From positions 1-64,000 of the forward strand of contig DAMBQR010000015.1 in the NCBI GenBank assembly GCA_032055545.1: 64,000 bases of DNA, read 5' to 3'. The notes under the pieces were generated by a model. The model saw only the letters and a program-made list of their open reading frames with translations. It was not told the origin of the DNA and made no database searches. This document shows, one piece after another, positions 35,410-44,504 of the stretch (its first letter is position 1; every line of letters starts with the position of its first letter). This DNA comes from Pseudescherichia sp032055545 (GTDB lineage Bacteria; Pseudomonadota; Gammaproteobacteria; Enterobacterales; Enterobacteriaceae). The position numbers were made by a program, and so were the translations under genes.

Positions 35410-36498
35410 TTAAAGCTTGTCTTCGTATATCGCTATCCAACGCTGCGTAATAACCGGAAGAGAAAAAAGTTCCACAACATGTTTGCGATTGCTAACGGCA
35501 ATATTCGCTTTCTCTTCGGGAGACAAGTTTAGCGCCGCGTTGATTTTCTGTTGCAGACGCGCAGGATCCTTAATCGGCACAAGAAATTCTGAAGAACCCA
35601 TCACTTCGCTTATGCCTCCGGCATCGGTTGCAACAACCACTCTACCGCATGCCATAGCCTCAGCGACAACCAGTCCGAACCCCTCCCATTCCGAAGAGAG
35701 GACGAAAACATCGCCAGCAGATAACCATTCAGCTACATTTTGTTGCATTCCCAACCAGTACACCCGGTCTGAAATACCTAACTGGTGAGATAGCGTTTGA
35801 AGTTCACTTTTTAACGGCCCTTCTCCTACTATTGCTAATTTAGCATTATGTGCAGGATCAATTTTAGCAAACGCGTTGAGCAAATTGGGGTAGTCTTTAG
35901 CCGGCGTTAATCTGCCAATAGTGATTAACAGCTGCGTATCCTCAGCTATTTGCAACTGGTTACGCAGCCGAATGCGAGCATCTGAAGAGTAGGCAAACCG
36001 ATTTGTATCAATACCGTTGTAAACCGCAATCATACCCTCACGCCGTGCGGCTTTAGATTGGATAAAAATATCAGCGGCTTTTTGGCTCACATTGGTTGAG
36101 ATATCAGCAAGGCGATCGGTAAGTCGATAAGCTAACATCCGTGCTTTTCCACCCTCATTAGTACTATGTGCGGTACAAATTAAGCGCGGAATTGGCAATG
36201 TCAGACGTAACAGCCTCGCAAAGATGTTTGCATGAACCATATGGCTATGAACAACGTCAGGTTTTATCGCTTTAATGAGCTTCCGGCATTGCAGATAGGC
36301 TTTGATAAAACCCGGTATCGTTTTACCCATATTGAGCGTATAAACGTTTACTTTTTCGTCTGGCTGTACTTCCTGAATATTTGCAAGAGAAATGATGGTT
36401 ACATCATGATTTAAGTCAGCCATAGCATTAGCGAGGTTACATACCTGAGTCTCGGCACCGCCCATCCCTAGCCCAGTAATGATCATGACTATTTTCAT
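35410..36498 (-). CDS. O-antigen glycosyltransferase, GT4 family (b)
   Basis: 362 residues from the ATG at 36498, which overlaps the upstream gene's stop in an ATGA; a longer frame starts inside that gene. N-terminus MKIVMIITGLGMGGAETQV is the GT4 glycine loop. The donor domain has TIGRLTPAKDYPNLL, YWLGMQQNVAEWL and EX7E in EGFGLVVAE with AMACGRVVVATDAGG. It resembles WcaI/RfaG-like retaining transferases such as those adding GalNAc or Glc. Specificity is unknown. Confidence 0.87.
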   Translation of the reverse strand: MKIVMIITGLGMGGAETQVCNLANAMADLNHDVTIISLANIQEVQPDEKVNVYTLNMGKTIPGFIKAYLQCRKLIKAIKPDVVHSHMVHANIFARLLRLTLPIPRLICTAHSTNEGGKARMLAYRLTDRLADISTNVSQKAADIFIQSKAARREGMIAVYNGIDTNRFAYSSDARIRLRNQLQIAEDTQLLITIGRLTPAKDYPNLLNAFAKIDPAHNAKLAIVGEGPLKSELQTLSHQLGISDRVYWLGMQQNVAEWLSAGDVFVLSSEWEGFGLVVAEAMACGRVVVATDAGGISEVMGSSEFLVPIKDPARLQQKINAALNLSPEEKANIAVSNRKHVVELFSLPVITQRWIAIYEDKL

Positions 36499-37280
36499 TT
36501 TAACTTCCCATACAACACACACTGGAAAAAGCGAATCATCATTTTTATTTTTTTTACGATGTTTTTTTCGCGGGAAAATTGGTCGGCATAGTAAACCCGG
36601 AAGCTATGCGGATATTTCTTTAGCTGTTTCTTAAAGTTTTTGGTAAGACCGTCCTCAAGAAACTCAGCTATATAGATAACCTTATTGGCGTTGAATCGTA
36701 TTTTCCCTTCATCAGTGATTTTATTCCAAATGAATAATTCCGGAACAAATCTTTCATTTTTATAGAAAGGGAACGGATGGCGTAACAAGCTCTCTTTTTT
36801 AAAGCAATAGGCCAAATCCGCTTTGAAAACACCACCCGCTTCAGTTGCGCTTAGATAGAGAATTGGCTCTTTAAAATCGGGAGTAACACCTAAAATTGGG
36901 CCATCAAAGGTGGCTTTTCTAAATCCAACACCAGAGAAAGGGGTCTGCATTTTTTCTGCTTCATCTATAGCAGATATCAACGAACTGATAGCATCGTTAG
37001 TTAACGCATCGTCACTGTCTACAATAAATACGTAATCATACTGGCATAGCGGTACCCCTGTGTTAATGGCACCAGGCTTACCTTTATTCTCCTGATAAAC
37101 GTATCTAATCTGCACTCTACCTTCGGCAATGAATTTATTAATGAGTGCCCTGGACTCATCAATACTGCCATCATCCACAATTACCCATTCAAAACGCACG
37201 CAATCCTGCAAGCATAAAGAGTTATATAATCTCTCTAAGGTATGTTGCCGATTATAAGTGGGAGTTAAAATTGAAATCAT
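36495..37280 (-). CDS. O-antigen glycosyltransferase, GT2 family (a)
   Basis: 261 residues with a GT-A fold: ISILTPTYNRQHTLERLYNSL, WVIVDDGSIDESR and the metal-binding DSDD in YVFIVDSDDALT. There is no membrane segment. It is an inverting transferase probably using a UDP or dTDP sugar. It overlaps the next gene by ATGA and is 3 bp into the previous one, so the four transferase genes appear translationally coupled. AT-rich. Confidence 0.87.
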   Translation of the reverse strand: MISILTPTYNRQHTLERLYNSLCLQDCVRFEWVIVDDGSIDESRALINKFIAEGRVQIRYVYQENKGKPGAINTGVPLCQYDYVFIVDSDDALTNDAISSLISAIDEAEKMQTPFSGVGFRKATFDGPILGVTPDFKEPILYLSATEAGGVFKADLAYCFKKESLLRHPFPFYKNERFVPELFIWNKITDEGKIRFNANKVIYIAEFLEDGLTKNFKKQLKKYPHSFRVYYADQFSREKNIVKKIKMMIRFFQCVLYGKLK

Positions 37281-38212
37281 GCGTCAAATTTCCTTCGCAA
37301 AATAAACTTTGCCAGTAGCTTTGTAAAACTATTATTTAACGTGAACCTTCCACGGGTTAAATATTGCAACTGAGTTAGTTTACTTTGAGCACGGCCGAAC
37401 TCAATAAAATAGAGAAATGTTTTTTCTTTCTCAGGGCTTAATTCACTTTTATAGTTTTCAAAAAATGACTCTTTTACCACAAAGTGTTTTTTAGAGAGCA
37501 AATAGTTAACTTCAGAATTAATTTTGCTAATTAGTTTACTATTAAAGCTTTTCATTCCGGTGACAGCTTTTGCGTGCTGGCGGTAGAGCATTAGCTTTTT
37601 GGGTAAAAAATAAACTTCACCAAGTGCATGCGCAGCCAGGCTAGTAATGTCATCATGAAGATGGATAATACCCCTATACTCAGATAAGAATCTAACCATT
37701 GCTTGGTTAAACATAATTGAGCAACCCTGGTAGCCTCCATTAAAGAAAAGAAAGCCGTTTAAATCCGTCGCATGGTTGTGTGAAATCCCACTGAAATCAA
37801 TTTCTCCGCTTTCGTCTGAAAAAGCATACCCATCAGCATATACAATTGAAGGATGAGTATTATCGGCAAGATTGAACTTTTCGGCATGTTCAACCATATC
37901 GCTGATTTTATTTTCCAGCCAGATATCATCCTGATCACAAAAAATAGTGTATTCAGAGTTGGAATATTTTACTAATGAAAGAAAATTCTTTCCAGCTCCC
38001 TGACGAGGCGTTGTATTTTCAATTAGATTAATTCTGGCATCATTACACTGAAATTGCTTAATTATTTCAATAGTATCGTCGTTAGAGCCGTCATCCTGAA
38101 TATATAGGGTCCATGCACTAAACTTTTGTTGCTGAAGAGAAAGCAGCTGATTTTTTAAATGCGCGCTACCGTTATATGTTGCCATCAGTATTGTTACTGT
38201 TTTATTTTGCAT
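37277..38212 (-). CDS. O-antigen glycosyltransferase, GT2 family, rhamnosyltransferase-like
   Basis: 311 residues from the ATG at 38212; in-frame starts at 38230 and 38245 lie inside wzy and cannot be excluded. It has VTILMATYNGSAHLKNQLLSL, LYIQDDGSNDDT and the DQDD metal site in FCDQDDIWLENK. This N-terminal pattern (YNG, QL, W.LYIQDDGS) is typical of bacterial rhamnosyltransferases, which fits the dTDP-rhamnose genes in the same cluster. The rhamnose assignment is inference. Confidence 0.85.
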   Translation of the reverse strand: MQNKTVTILMATYNGSAHLKNQLLSLQQQKFSAWTLYIQDDGSNDDTIEIIKQFQCNDARINLIENTTPRQGAGKNFLSLVKYSNSEYTIFCDQDDIWLENKISDMVEHAEKFNLADNTHPSIVYADGYAFSDESGEIDFSGISHNHATDLNGFLFFNGGYQGCSIMFNQAMVRFLSEYRGIIHLHDDITSLAAHALGEVYFLPKKLMLYRQHAKAVTGMKSFNSKLISKINSEVNYLLSKKHFVVKESFFENYKSELSPEKEKTFLYFIEFGRAQSKLTQLQYLTRGRFTLNNSFTKLLAKFILRRKFDA

Positions 38213-39375
38213 CTGACCGTAAACCGCCATAAAAGATATGTACAAATAATCAACTTAATATTGCCAGCAAGATTAGTTATCAATGTCTCTGTTAAGAAAG
38301 AGGTAAACATGCTTACGGCAAGAACGGCGTAGATTAGTATTGATACCGGATTACCCTGCTTTGCTGAGGCATAGATGAATGCAAATATAATTCCATAGAG
38401 CATTGCCCCAAACGCGACACCATACAGCGAAAAGTCTTGATAGAATGGCTGCATAACAGTGTAAACGTTGGTCGGCACTGGAACATCAACATACTCAAGA
38501 ATAGTTTTAGCCGGCTCAACAGATGAAAACCCAGTTTTACTTAGAAACGCATATAAAAATCTAAACGTATATTCACCCATATTGTTTCCGGCAATGTCTG
38601 ACAACTTGCTCAATGCCAAAATTGGGGAGTATATATATAAGCCCAGTACCGCACTGACCGTTGTGCCATCACTGGTAGCCATCCTGACAAAATGCAATGC
38701 CAAGACGAGAACGACAATCATAGGAGAATAAAAAAGGATCAGTTTTTTTCTATTTAATCCTTTGGTTAGTTCACGCACGGTCAGGAAAATAATTATTGGG
38801 GTAACAATCGCAAACTTACCCATGGTGCCGATACAGAATAACATTACCCAAAAAACTATCGCGTAAATATTTTTCCTGCTTGTTTTAGACATACACACAA
38901 TAGCAAAGATAGCTATCATAACAGGATAAACGGCCGTCATGACCGTAAATTTTTCGCCACTATAATCTTCGAGAATACCAGCCAACCGGAGGTTAAGGAA
39001 GAACGACACTGGCCCGCTGGTACCTACCTTGTAGATTTCCCATATGGTATAAATTGCTATTGGGGCAACAAACACCCAGTAACGCGCACAGTTAAATTCT
39101 TTATCCTGGAAATAATTTTGGCTGTTCGCTTTTAAAGTAACAACTTCACCTACAGTTAAAATAAAGTAAATTGTTAGATACCATATTAAAAATGCATAAT
39201 AACTTACCGCAGGAAAATCGATAAATTCATCATAGGCAAACAGCCCTATTATACTTACCAAAAACCATGCTATACAATGCAGGGACAAAGGCGAAGTTAA
39301 ATTGGCCTTAACATAATATAAAGCAATAAATAATCCTATTGCTGTAATGACTGCAAGAATCGAAACATATATCAT
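38194..39375 (-). CDS. wzy: O-antigen polymerase Wzy
   Basis: 393 residues with about eleven hydrophobic segments and a long periplasmic loop (about residues 250-330), the usual Wzy topology. The segment PVPTNVYTVMQPFYQDFSL followed by YGVAFGAMLYG is the signature region of oligosaccharide repeat unit polymerases. Wzy joins lipid-linked repeat units in the periplasm, with chain length set by WzzB. Very AT-rich, as wzy genes usually are. Called from topology and context. Confidence 0.88.
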   Translation of the reverse strand: MIYVSILAVITAIGLFIALYYVKANLTSPLSLHCIAWFLVSIIGLFAYDEFIDFPAVSYYAFLIWYLTIYFILTVGEVVTLKANSQNYFQDKEFNCARYWVFVAPIAIYTIWEIYKVGTSGPVSFFLNLRLAGILEDYSGEKFTVMTAVYPVMIAIFAIVCMSKTSRKNIYAIVFWVMLFCIGTMGKFAIVTPIIIFLTVRELTKGLNRKKLILFYSPMIVVLVLALHFVRMATSDGTTVSAVLGLYIYSPILALSKLSDIAGNNMGEYTFRFLYAFLSKTGFSSVEPAKTILEYVDVPVPTNVYTVMQPFYQDFSLYGVAFGAMLYGIIFAFIYASAKQGNPVSILIYAVLAVSMFTSFLTETLITNLAGNIKLIICTYLLWRFTVRCKIKQ

Positions 39376-39426
39376 AAATAGGCCACTTCTCTCTATCCAG
39401 TAGCTATCTTAGCTGGTTTGATACAA

Positions 39427-40671
39427 CTACTTATCGAATCGTCTGTCAAACAATGACAGTAGTAGATAATCAACTGCCATTCTTATTGTCCATGCGTAAG
39501 CGGCACCCAGGATCCCATAGCCTTTTATTAAATAAAAAAGCAATACCAGATACGGTACTAACTCTACAAGATGGATATAGGCAGTAATCCTCGCATAGCC
39601 TCTGGATTGAATACTGGCGAAGGGTACCTGAGCTAATGAGTTGAAAACAAAGCCCACCAGCAGCACAGCTAACACCGTCGCGGACATGCCAGCAAATGCG
39701 GGCCCCATCCACAACACCATCAACCAATTCCCGGCTACTACGCCTACCAACAGTATGGGCAACGTGATAAGTAACAACAGGACAGTGACAAGCTTTTTAC
39801 TTCTTTTTCTGTCATGAGCGCTCTTTGAAGCACTCAAGCGAGGAAAAATAGCTCGGGCAAATGCCCCGGGAATGATACCCAGTCTTGCCACGGCCTCTGA
39901 CGGTGCCGTATAGAATGCGACTACAGACGCCCCCAGCTGATTAGAAACGATAAACCGATCGAAGTAGGCCATCAGCGGACTGATGATGTTACTGACAGTT
40001 ATCCAGCCACCAAACATCAGCAGGCGCTTAAGCGTTGGACCACTGAAGCTTAGCTTTGCCTCAATGACGATCCCTTTGCATAAAAAGAAGGCAATAATCA
40101 GGCAGAACAACCGGGATACGACCAGCCCTGCAATGGCATACTCTAACTCTGGCTTGATATAGATAAACACTACCGGTAGAAGTGAAAGCAGTGAGCCGGT
40201 AATTGATTTATAAATGTTGAGTATGCCGAACCTTTCCTCCCCTTCAAGGATGGCTAACCATATCTGAGTGATTAAAAACAGGGGTATCGACAGGGCTAAA
40301 ATCTTTAGAGAATTAACAACATGCAGGTGTAACGCAGGGCTAATTTTAAGCAGATGGGTAATGGCATCGCTAAAAAAGTATAAAATCAGCGCTGCGACCA
40401 TACCCATTATTATTACCAGCACCGAGGCTGTAGATATTATTTTTTTCTTTTCTTCACGCTCATCCCGGAAAATAGATATCTCTCGGATGACTGCACGTGT
40501 TAACCCTACATCGAAAATACTGGCATAGCCGACAATGGCTAATGCAAGGGTAAACACCCCAAACATCTCTGCTCCCAGCACCCGCCCCAGCAATCCCAGG
40601 GCAGGAATGGTGATAACAGCAGGAACAATATAGCCAGCAACATTCCAGATGCTATTTTTTATTATGCTCAT
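39427..40671 (-). CDS. wzx: O-antigen flippase Wzx
   Basis: 414 residues with about twelve membrane segments and the polysaccharide transporter pattern: NSIWNVAGYIVPAVITIPALG at the start, LLGRVLGAEMFGVFTLA, FDVGLTRAVIREIS. It moves the undecaprenyl-linked O unit across the inner membrane. Its ATG overlaps the rfbC stop (ATGA). Composition falls from GC-richer rfb genes to AT-rich sequence across this gene. Confidence 0.9.
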   Translation of the reverse strand: MSIIKNSIWNVAGYIVPAVITIPALGLLGRVLGAEMFGVFTLALAIVGYASIFDVGLTRAVIREISIFRDEREEKKKIISTASVLVIIMGMVAALILYFFSDAITHLLKISPALHLHVVNSLKILALSIPLFLITQIWLAILEGEERFGILNIYKSITGSLLSLLPVVFIYIKPELEYAIAGLVVSRLFCLIIAFFLCKGIVIEAKLSFSGPTLKRLLMFGGWITVSNIISPLMAYFDRFIVSNQLGASVVAFYTAPSEAVARLGIIPGAFARAIFPRLSASKSAHDRKRSKKLVTVLLLLITLPILLVGVVAGNWLMVLWMGPAFAGMSATVLAVLLVGFVFNSLAQVPFASIQSRGYARITAYIHLVELVPYLVLLFYLIKGYGILGAAYAWTIRMAVDYLLLSLFDRRFDK

Positions 40672-41225
40672 TCAAATAGCTCATTCACCGGGATCGTATT
40701 CAGCTGCGGGGCGGCTTCGTCCTTAGGCGAGAGTTTCAGATCAATATTGAACGGCCACTGGATGTTGAGCTGAGGATCGTCGTATCGTACGGCGCGCTCC
40801 GACTGCGGCTGATAATAGTTGGTGGTCTTATACACAAACTCCGCCGTCTCGCTTAGTACCAGAAAGCCGTGGGCAAAACCTTCCGGGATCCACAGCTGCC
40901 GTTTATTTTCGGCAGAGAGATTTACCCCTACCCACTGACCAAAGGTGGCTGATGATTTACGAATATCGACTGCAATATCGAATACTTCGCCTGCGACGCA
41001 GCGGACCAGCTTACCTTGCGCGTGAGGAGCTAGCTGGTAGTGCAGACCACGCAATACCCCTTTGCTGGATTTCGAGTGGTTATCCTGGACAAACTCAACC
41101 TTACGGCCAATGGCGTCCTCAAAAATGCGCTGGTTAAAACTTTCAAAAAAGAAACCACGATCGTCGCCAAATACCTTTGGTTCAAAAATGAGCACCTCAG
41201 GAATAGCGGTTTTAATCACGTTCAT
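40668..41225 (-). CDS. rfbC: dTDP-4-dehydrorhamnose 3,5-epimerase
   Basis: 185 residues with the RmlC jelly-roll pattern: IPEVLIFEPKVFGDDRGFFFE, FVQDNHSKSSKGVLRGLHYQ with the catalytic histidine, and GFAHGFLVLSETAEFVYKTTNYY. Third step of dTDP-L-rhamnose synthesis. Three bases separate it from rfbA. Confidence 0.96.
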   Translation of the reverse strand: MNVIKTAIPEVLIFEPKVFGDDRGFFFESFNQRIFEDAIGRKVEFVQDNHSKSSKGVLRGLHYQLAPHAQGKLVRCVAGEVFDIAVDIRKSSATFGQWVGVNLSAENKRQLWIPEGFAHGFLVLSETAEFVYKTTNYYQPQSERAVRYDDPQLNIQWPFNIDLKLSPKDEAAPQLNTIPVNELFE

Positions 41226-41228
41226 TGC

Positions 41229-42107
41229 TTAGTAACCTTTAATCATTTTCAGCAGATACTGACCGTAAGCGTTTTTAGCGAGCGGTGCGGCCAACTTTTT
41301 GACCTGTTCGGCATCAATAAAGCCTTTACGAAAAGCGATCTCTTCCGGACAGGAGACCTTCAGTCCCTGGCGCTCCTCAATGGTCTGGATAAAGTTGCTG
41401 GCCTCGATCAGGCTCTGGTGTGTTCCGGTATCCAGCCAGGCGTAGCCGCGGCCCATCATTGCTACAGAGAGATCGCCCTGCTCCAGATAGAGACGGTTAA
41501 TGTCGGTGATTTCCAGCTCGCCGCGCGGGGACGGTTTGAGGCTTTTCGCTATCTCAACTACCCGGTTGTCATAGAAGTAGAGTCCGGTCACCGCATAGTT
41601 GCTCTTCGGCTCCAGCGGTTTCTCTTCGAGAGAGATAGCGGTGCCGTCACGGTCAAATTCTACAACCCCGTAACGTTCCGGATCGTTAACATGATAGGCA
41701 AATACGGTCGCCCCGCTCTCTTTGCTTACGGCGGCTTCCAGCTGTTTCGGCAGATCATGGCCGTAGAAGATGTTATCCCCCAGCACCAGCGCGCAGTTAT
41801 CATCACCGATAAACTCTTCACCGATAATAAAGGCCTGGGCCAGACCATCCGGGCTTGGCTGCACTTTATACTGCAGGTTCAGACCCCACTGGCTGCCGTC
41901 ACCCAGCAGCTGTTCAAAGCGTGGCGTATCCTGCGGCGTACTGATAATCAAAATGTCACGGATCCCCGCCAGCATCAATGCGGAGAGCGGATAGTAAATC
42001 ATCGGCTTGTCATAGATCGGTAGCAGCTGCTTGCTGACGGCCATGGTGACAGGATAGAGACGCGTGCCGGAACCGCCGGCCAGAATAATACCTTTACGTG
42101 TTTTCAT
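41229..42107 (-). CDS. rfbA: Glucose-1-phosphate thymidylyltransferase
   Basis: 292 residues from the ATG at 42107, the start that matches RfbA/RmlA: KGIILAGGSGTRLYPVTM, KQLLPIYDKPMIYYPLSALM, LGDNIFYGHDL and GRGYAWLDTGTHQSL. It makes dTDP-glucose and is feedback-inhibited by dTDP-rhamnose in this family. A frame extending 17 residues upstream crosses an intercistronic hairpin and is not credible. Confidence 0.96.
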   Translation of the reverse strand: MKTRKGIILAGGSGTRLYPVTMAVSKQLLPIYDKPMIYYPLSALMLAGIRDILIISTPQDTPRFEQLLGDGSQWGLNLQYKVQPSPDGLAQAFIIGEEFIGDDNCALVLGDNIFYGHDLPKQLEAAVSKESGATVFAYHVNDPERYGVVEFDRDGTAISLEEKPLEPKSNYAVTGLYFYDNRVVEIAKSLKPSPRGELEITDINRLYLEQGDLSVAMMGRGYAWLDTGTHQSLIEASNFIQTIEERQGLKVSCPEEIAFRKGFIDAEQVKKLAAPLAKNAYGQYLLKMIKGY

Positions 42108-42128
42108 TTTTTTCTCTGCATACAGAAA

Positions 42129-42146
42129 ATGCCCGTTTCCGGGCAT
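42129..42146 (-). terminator. Intercistronic hairpin between rfbD and rfbA
   Basis: On the minus strand ATGCCCG-GAAA-CGGGCAT (7 bp, GNRA loop) is followed by TTTTCTG. It resembles a weak intrinsic terminator or attenuator inside the rfb operon, or an mRNA processing or stability hairpin. Confidence 0.55.
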
Positions 42147-42158
42147 TAAAGATGTCAA

Positions 42159-43058
42159 TCAGAATGTGGTCGTCGTAAATAGCTCAGCCAACATGCGTTT
42201 GACGCCAACCTGCCAGTCAGGCAGCACCAGCTCGAACTGGCGCTGGAATTTCTCTGTGTTCAAACGGGAGTTGGTCGGTCTGCGAGCAGGCGTGGGGTAG
42301 GCTGAGGTCGGAACAGCGTTAAGCTTCTCAATCGCCAGCTCTATGCCCGCCGTTTTCGCTTCGGCAAATACCAGCGCGGCATAGTCATGCCACGTCGTGG
42401 TGCCGGACGCCACCAGGTGGTATAGACCGGCCACCTCTGGCTTGTGCAGCGCGGTACGAATGGCGTGCGCCGTGCAGTCGGCTAGCAGCTCCGCGCCGGT
42501 TGGAGCACCAAACTGATCGTTAATCACCGACAGCTCAGGACGATCCTTGGCCAGGCGCAGCATGGTTTTGGCAAAGTTGTTGCCTTTACCCGCATAGACC
42601 CAGCTGGTACGGAAGATGAGGTGCTTCGTGCAGTTCTCCTGCACCGCTTTCTCGCCCGCCAGCTTGGTTTCACCGTAGACGTTCAACGGCGCAACGGCGT
42701 CAGTTTCCAGCCACGGTGTCTCTCCGTCACCCGGAAAAACATAGTCTGTAGAGTAGTGGATCAGCCATGCGCCAAGCTTTTCGGCTTCGACAGCAATAGC
42801 CTCAACGCTGGTTGCGTTGAGAAGCTCGGCAAATTCGCGCTCGGACTCGGCTTTATCAACAGCAGTGTGGGCTGCCGCATTGACGATCACATCCGGACGT
42901 ACGCGACGGACAGTTTCCGCCACCCCTTCTGGATTGCTGAAGTCGCCGCAGTACGTTTCCGATTTGACGTCAACCGCAACAACGTTGCCAAGCGGTGCAA
43001 GGGCGCGCTGCAGCTCCCAGCCTACCTGGCCGGTTTTACCAAACAGCAGAATATTCAT
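42159..43058 (-). CDS. rfbD: dTDP-4-dehydrorhamnose reductase
   Basis: 299 residues, RmlD family: MNILLFGKTGQVGWELQRAL (NADPH loop), VNAAAHTAVDKAESE, and the YxxxK motif in PLNVYGETKLAGEKAV. It makes dTDP-L-rhamnose. It overlaps the rfbB stop by one base (TAATG). Confidence 0.96.
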   Translation of the reverse strand: MNILLFGKTGQVGWELQRALAPLGNVVAVDVKSETYCGDFSNPEGVAETVRRVRPDVIVNAAAHTAVDKAESEREFAELLNATSVEAIAVEAEKLGAWLIHYSTDYVFPGDGETPWLETDAVAPLNVYGETKLAGEKAVQENCTKHLIFRTSWVYAGKGNNFAKTMLRLAKDRPELSVINDQFGAPTGAELLADCTAHAIRTALHKPEVAGLYHLVASGTTTWHDYAALVFAEAKTAGIELAIEKLNAVPTSAYPTPARRPTNSRLNTEKFQRQFELVLPDWQVGVKRMLAELFTTTTF

Positions 43059-44143
43059 TATGAACGTTCCCCGTAGTTCTGCTCGATCCAGGTTTTATAG
43101 CTGCCGCTTTTTACGTTATCTACCCACTGCTGGTTGTCCAGATACCAGCGGACCGTTTTACGGATCCCGGACTCGAAGGTCTCTTCTGGCCTCCAGCCCA
43201 GCTCGCGGCTAATTTTATCCGCATCAATAGCGTAGCGGCGGTCATGGCCCGGACGATCGCTTACGTAGGTAATCTGCTCACGATAGGAACCCTCTTTCGG
43301 CACGATCTCGTCAAGCAGATCGCAGATGGTCTGCACCACGTCCAGGTTCTGCTTCTCGTTATGGCCGCCAATATTGTAGGTCTCGCCAGGTGCACCCTGA
43401 GTGACCACGATATAGAGCGCGCGGGCATGATCTTCAACATAGAGCCAGTCGCGGATCTGATCGCCCTTGCCATAAATCGGCAGCGGTTTGCCCTCAAGGG
43501 CATTAAGGATCACCAGCGGGATCAGCTTCTCGGGGAAGTGATACGGACCGTAGTTATTGGAGCAGTTGGTGACCAGCGTCGGCAGACCATAGGTACGACG
43601 CCATGCGCGCACCAGGTGATCGCTGGATGCTTTAGACGAGGAGTAGGGACTGCTGGGGGCATATGCGGTCTGCTCGGTAAACAGCGGCAGCGCCGTGCCC
43701 TGCGGATGTTCGTCCGGATGCGGCAGATCGCCATACACTTCATCGGTAGAGATATGGTGGAAGCGAAACGCTTTTTTCGCCTCGTCGCTTAAGGTCAGCC
43801 AGTAAGCGCGGGCGGCCTCCAGCAGAACGTAAGTCCCGACAATGTTGGTTTCGATAAAATCGGCCGGGCCGGTGATGGAGCGGTCAACGTGACTCTCTGC
43901 CGCCAGGTGCATCACCGCATCAGGCTGATGCTCGGTAAAGACGCGAGCCAGCTCGGCGGCATCGCAAATATCGACACGCTCAAAGACATAACGATCGCTA
44001 TCTGCAACATCAACTAGCGATTCCAGATTGCCGGCGTAAGTCAATTTATCAACATTCACAACGGAATCTTGGGTATTTTTAATAATATGTCGGACGACCG
44101 CAGAGCCAATAAAACCCGCTCCGCCAGTAACAAGGATTTTCAC
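43058..44143 (-). CDS. rfbB: dTDP-glucose 4,6-dehydratase
   Basis: 361 residues, RmlB: MKILVTGGAGFIGSAVVRHI, HLAAESHVDRSI, the catalytic HISTDEVYGDL, and YxxxK in PSSPYSSSKASSDHLV. It makes dTDP-4-keto-6-deoxyglucose, the branch point to rhamnose. It is the first gene of the O-antigen operon, downstream of the JUMPstart. Confidence 0.97.
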   Translation of the reverse strand: MKILVTGGAGFIGSAVVRHIIKNTQDSVVNVDKLTYAGNLESLVDVADSDRYVFERVDICDAAELARVFTEHQPDAVMHLAAESHVDRSITGPADFIETNIVGTYVLLEAARAYWLTLSDEAKKAFRFHHISTDEVYGDLPHPDEHPQGTALPLFTEQTAYAPSSPYSSSKASSDHLVRAWRRTYGLPTLVTNCSNNYGPYHFPEKLIPLVILNALEGKPLPIYGKGDQIRDWLYVEDHARALYIVVTQGAPGETYNIGGHNEKQNLDVVQTICDLLDEIVPKEGSYREQITYVSDRPGHDRRYAIDADKISRELGWRPEETFESGIRKTVRWYLDNQQWVDNVKSGSYKTWIEQNYGERS

Positions 44144-44203
44144 GCTATCAATTCCGTCAATTCAAGAAGTTGCGGGTCGAAGCATGATAGCTCAAAGAGC
44201 AGA

Positions 44204-44242
44204 CACGCTACCGCCCCAGGCTCAACAGCTACCAGTGGACTG
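44204..44242 (-). promoter_or_regulatory. JUMPstart sequence with ops element (RfaH recruitment)
   Basis: The minus strand carries the 39-bp JUMPstart pattern: CAGTCCACTGGTAGCTG, then TTGAGCCTGGGGC, then the ops core GGCGGTAGCGTG at 44204-44215. It lies 61-99 bp upstream of rfbB. ops pauses RNA polymerase and loads RfaH, which suppresses termination through long surface polysaccharide operons. Confidence 0.95.
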
Positions 44243-44407
44243 ATTCAGACCAGATTGTGCAGAAATTCACGCCCAAACCCGTGCTGCTGGGCGATAAATC
44301 AGGTGCTAATTGTCATCTTAAACGCGTAGAGAAACAAGGAAAATTCTTAGCGTTTTATTGTATGAATAATCATCACAACCTCTTGATCTACAAGAATTTG
44401 GGGGTTG

Positions 44408-44474
44408 TAAAACAAAAACGGCAAGGGATTGTCCATCGCGATTTGCTACCGCATAATGAACGATCTCTTGCCGT
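44408..44474 (-). terminator. Intrinsic terminator after galF
   Basis: On the minus strand ACGGCAAGAGATC pairs with GATTCCCTTGCCGT-like sequence (8 exact base pairs at 44467-44474 and 44418-44425, more with wobble) and is followed by TTTTTGTTTT. It lies 31 bp after the galF stop. The loop is long (about 40 nt) and includes GCGGTAGC, the core of the ops element. Confidence 0.7.
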
Positions 44475-44504
44475 CGAATTAAATAAATATTACTTAATTG
44501 TGAC

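Larger units (their letters stand above)
44144..44504. other. Intergenic region between galF and rfbB
   Basis: About 360 bases with the galF terminator on the right and the JUMPstart/ops element on the left, both listed. The O-antigen promoter must lie between them. I did not find a clear sigma-70 box. It is AT-rich in the middle, and no open frame is credible. Confidence 0.6.
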
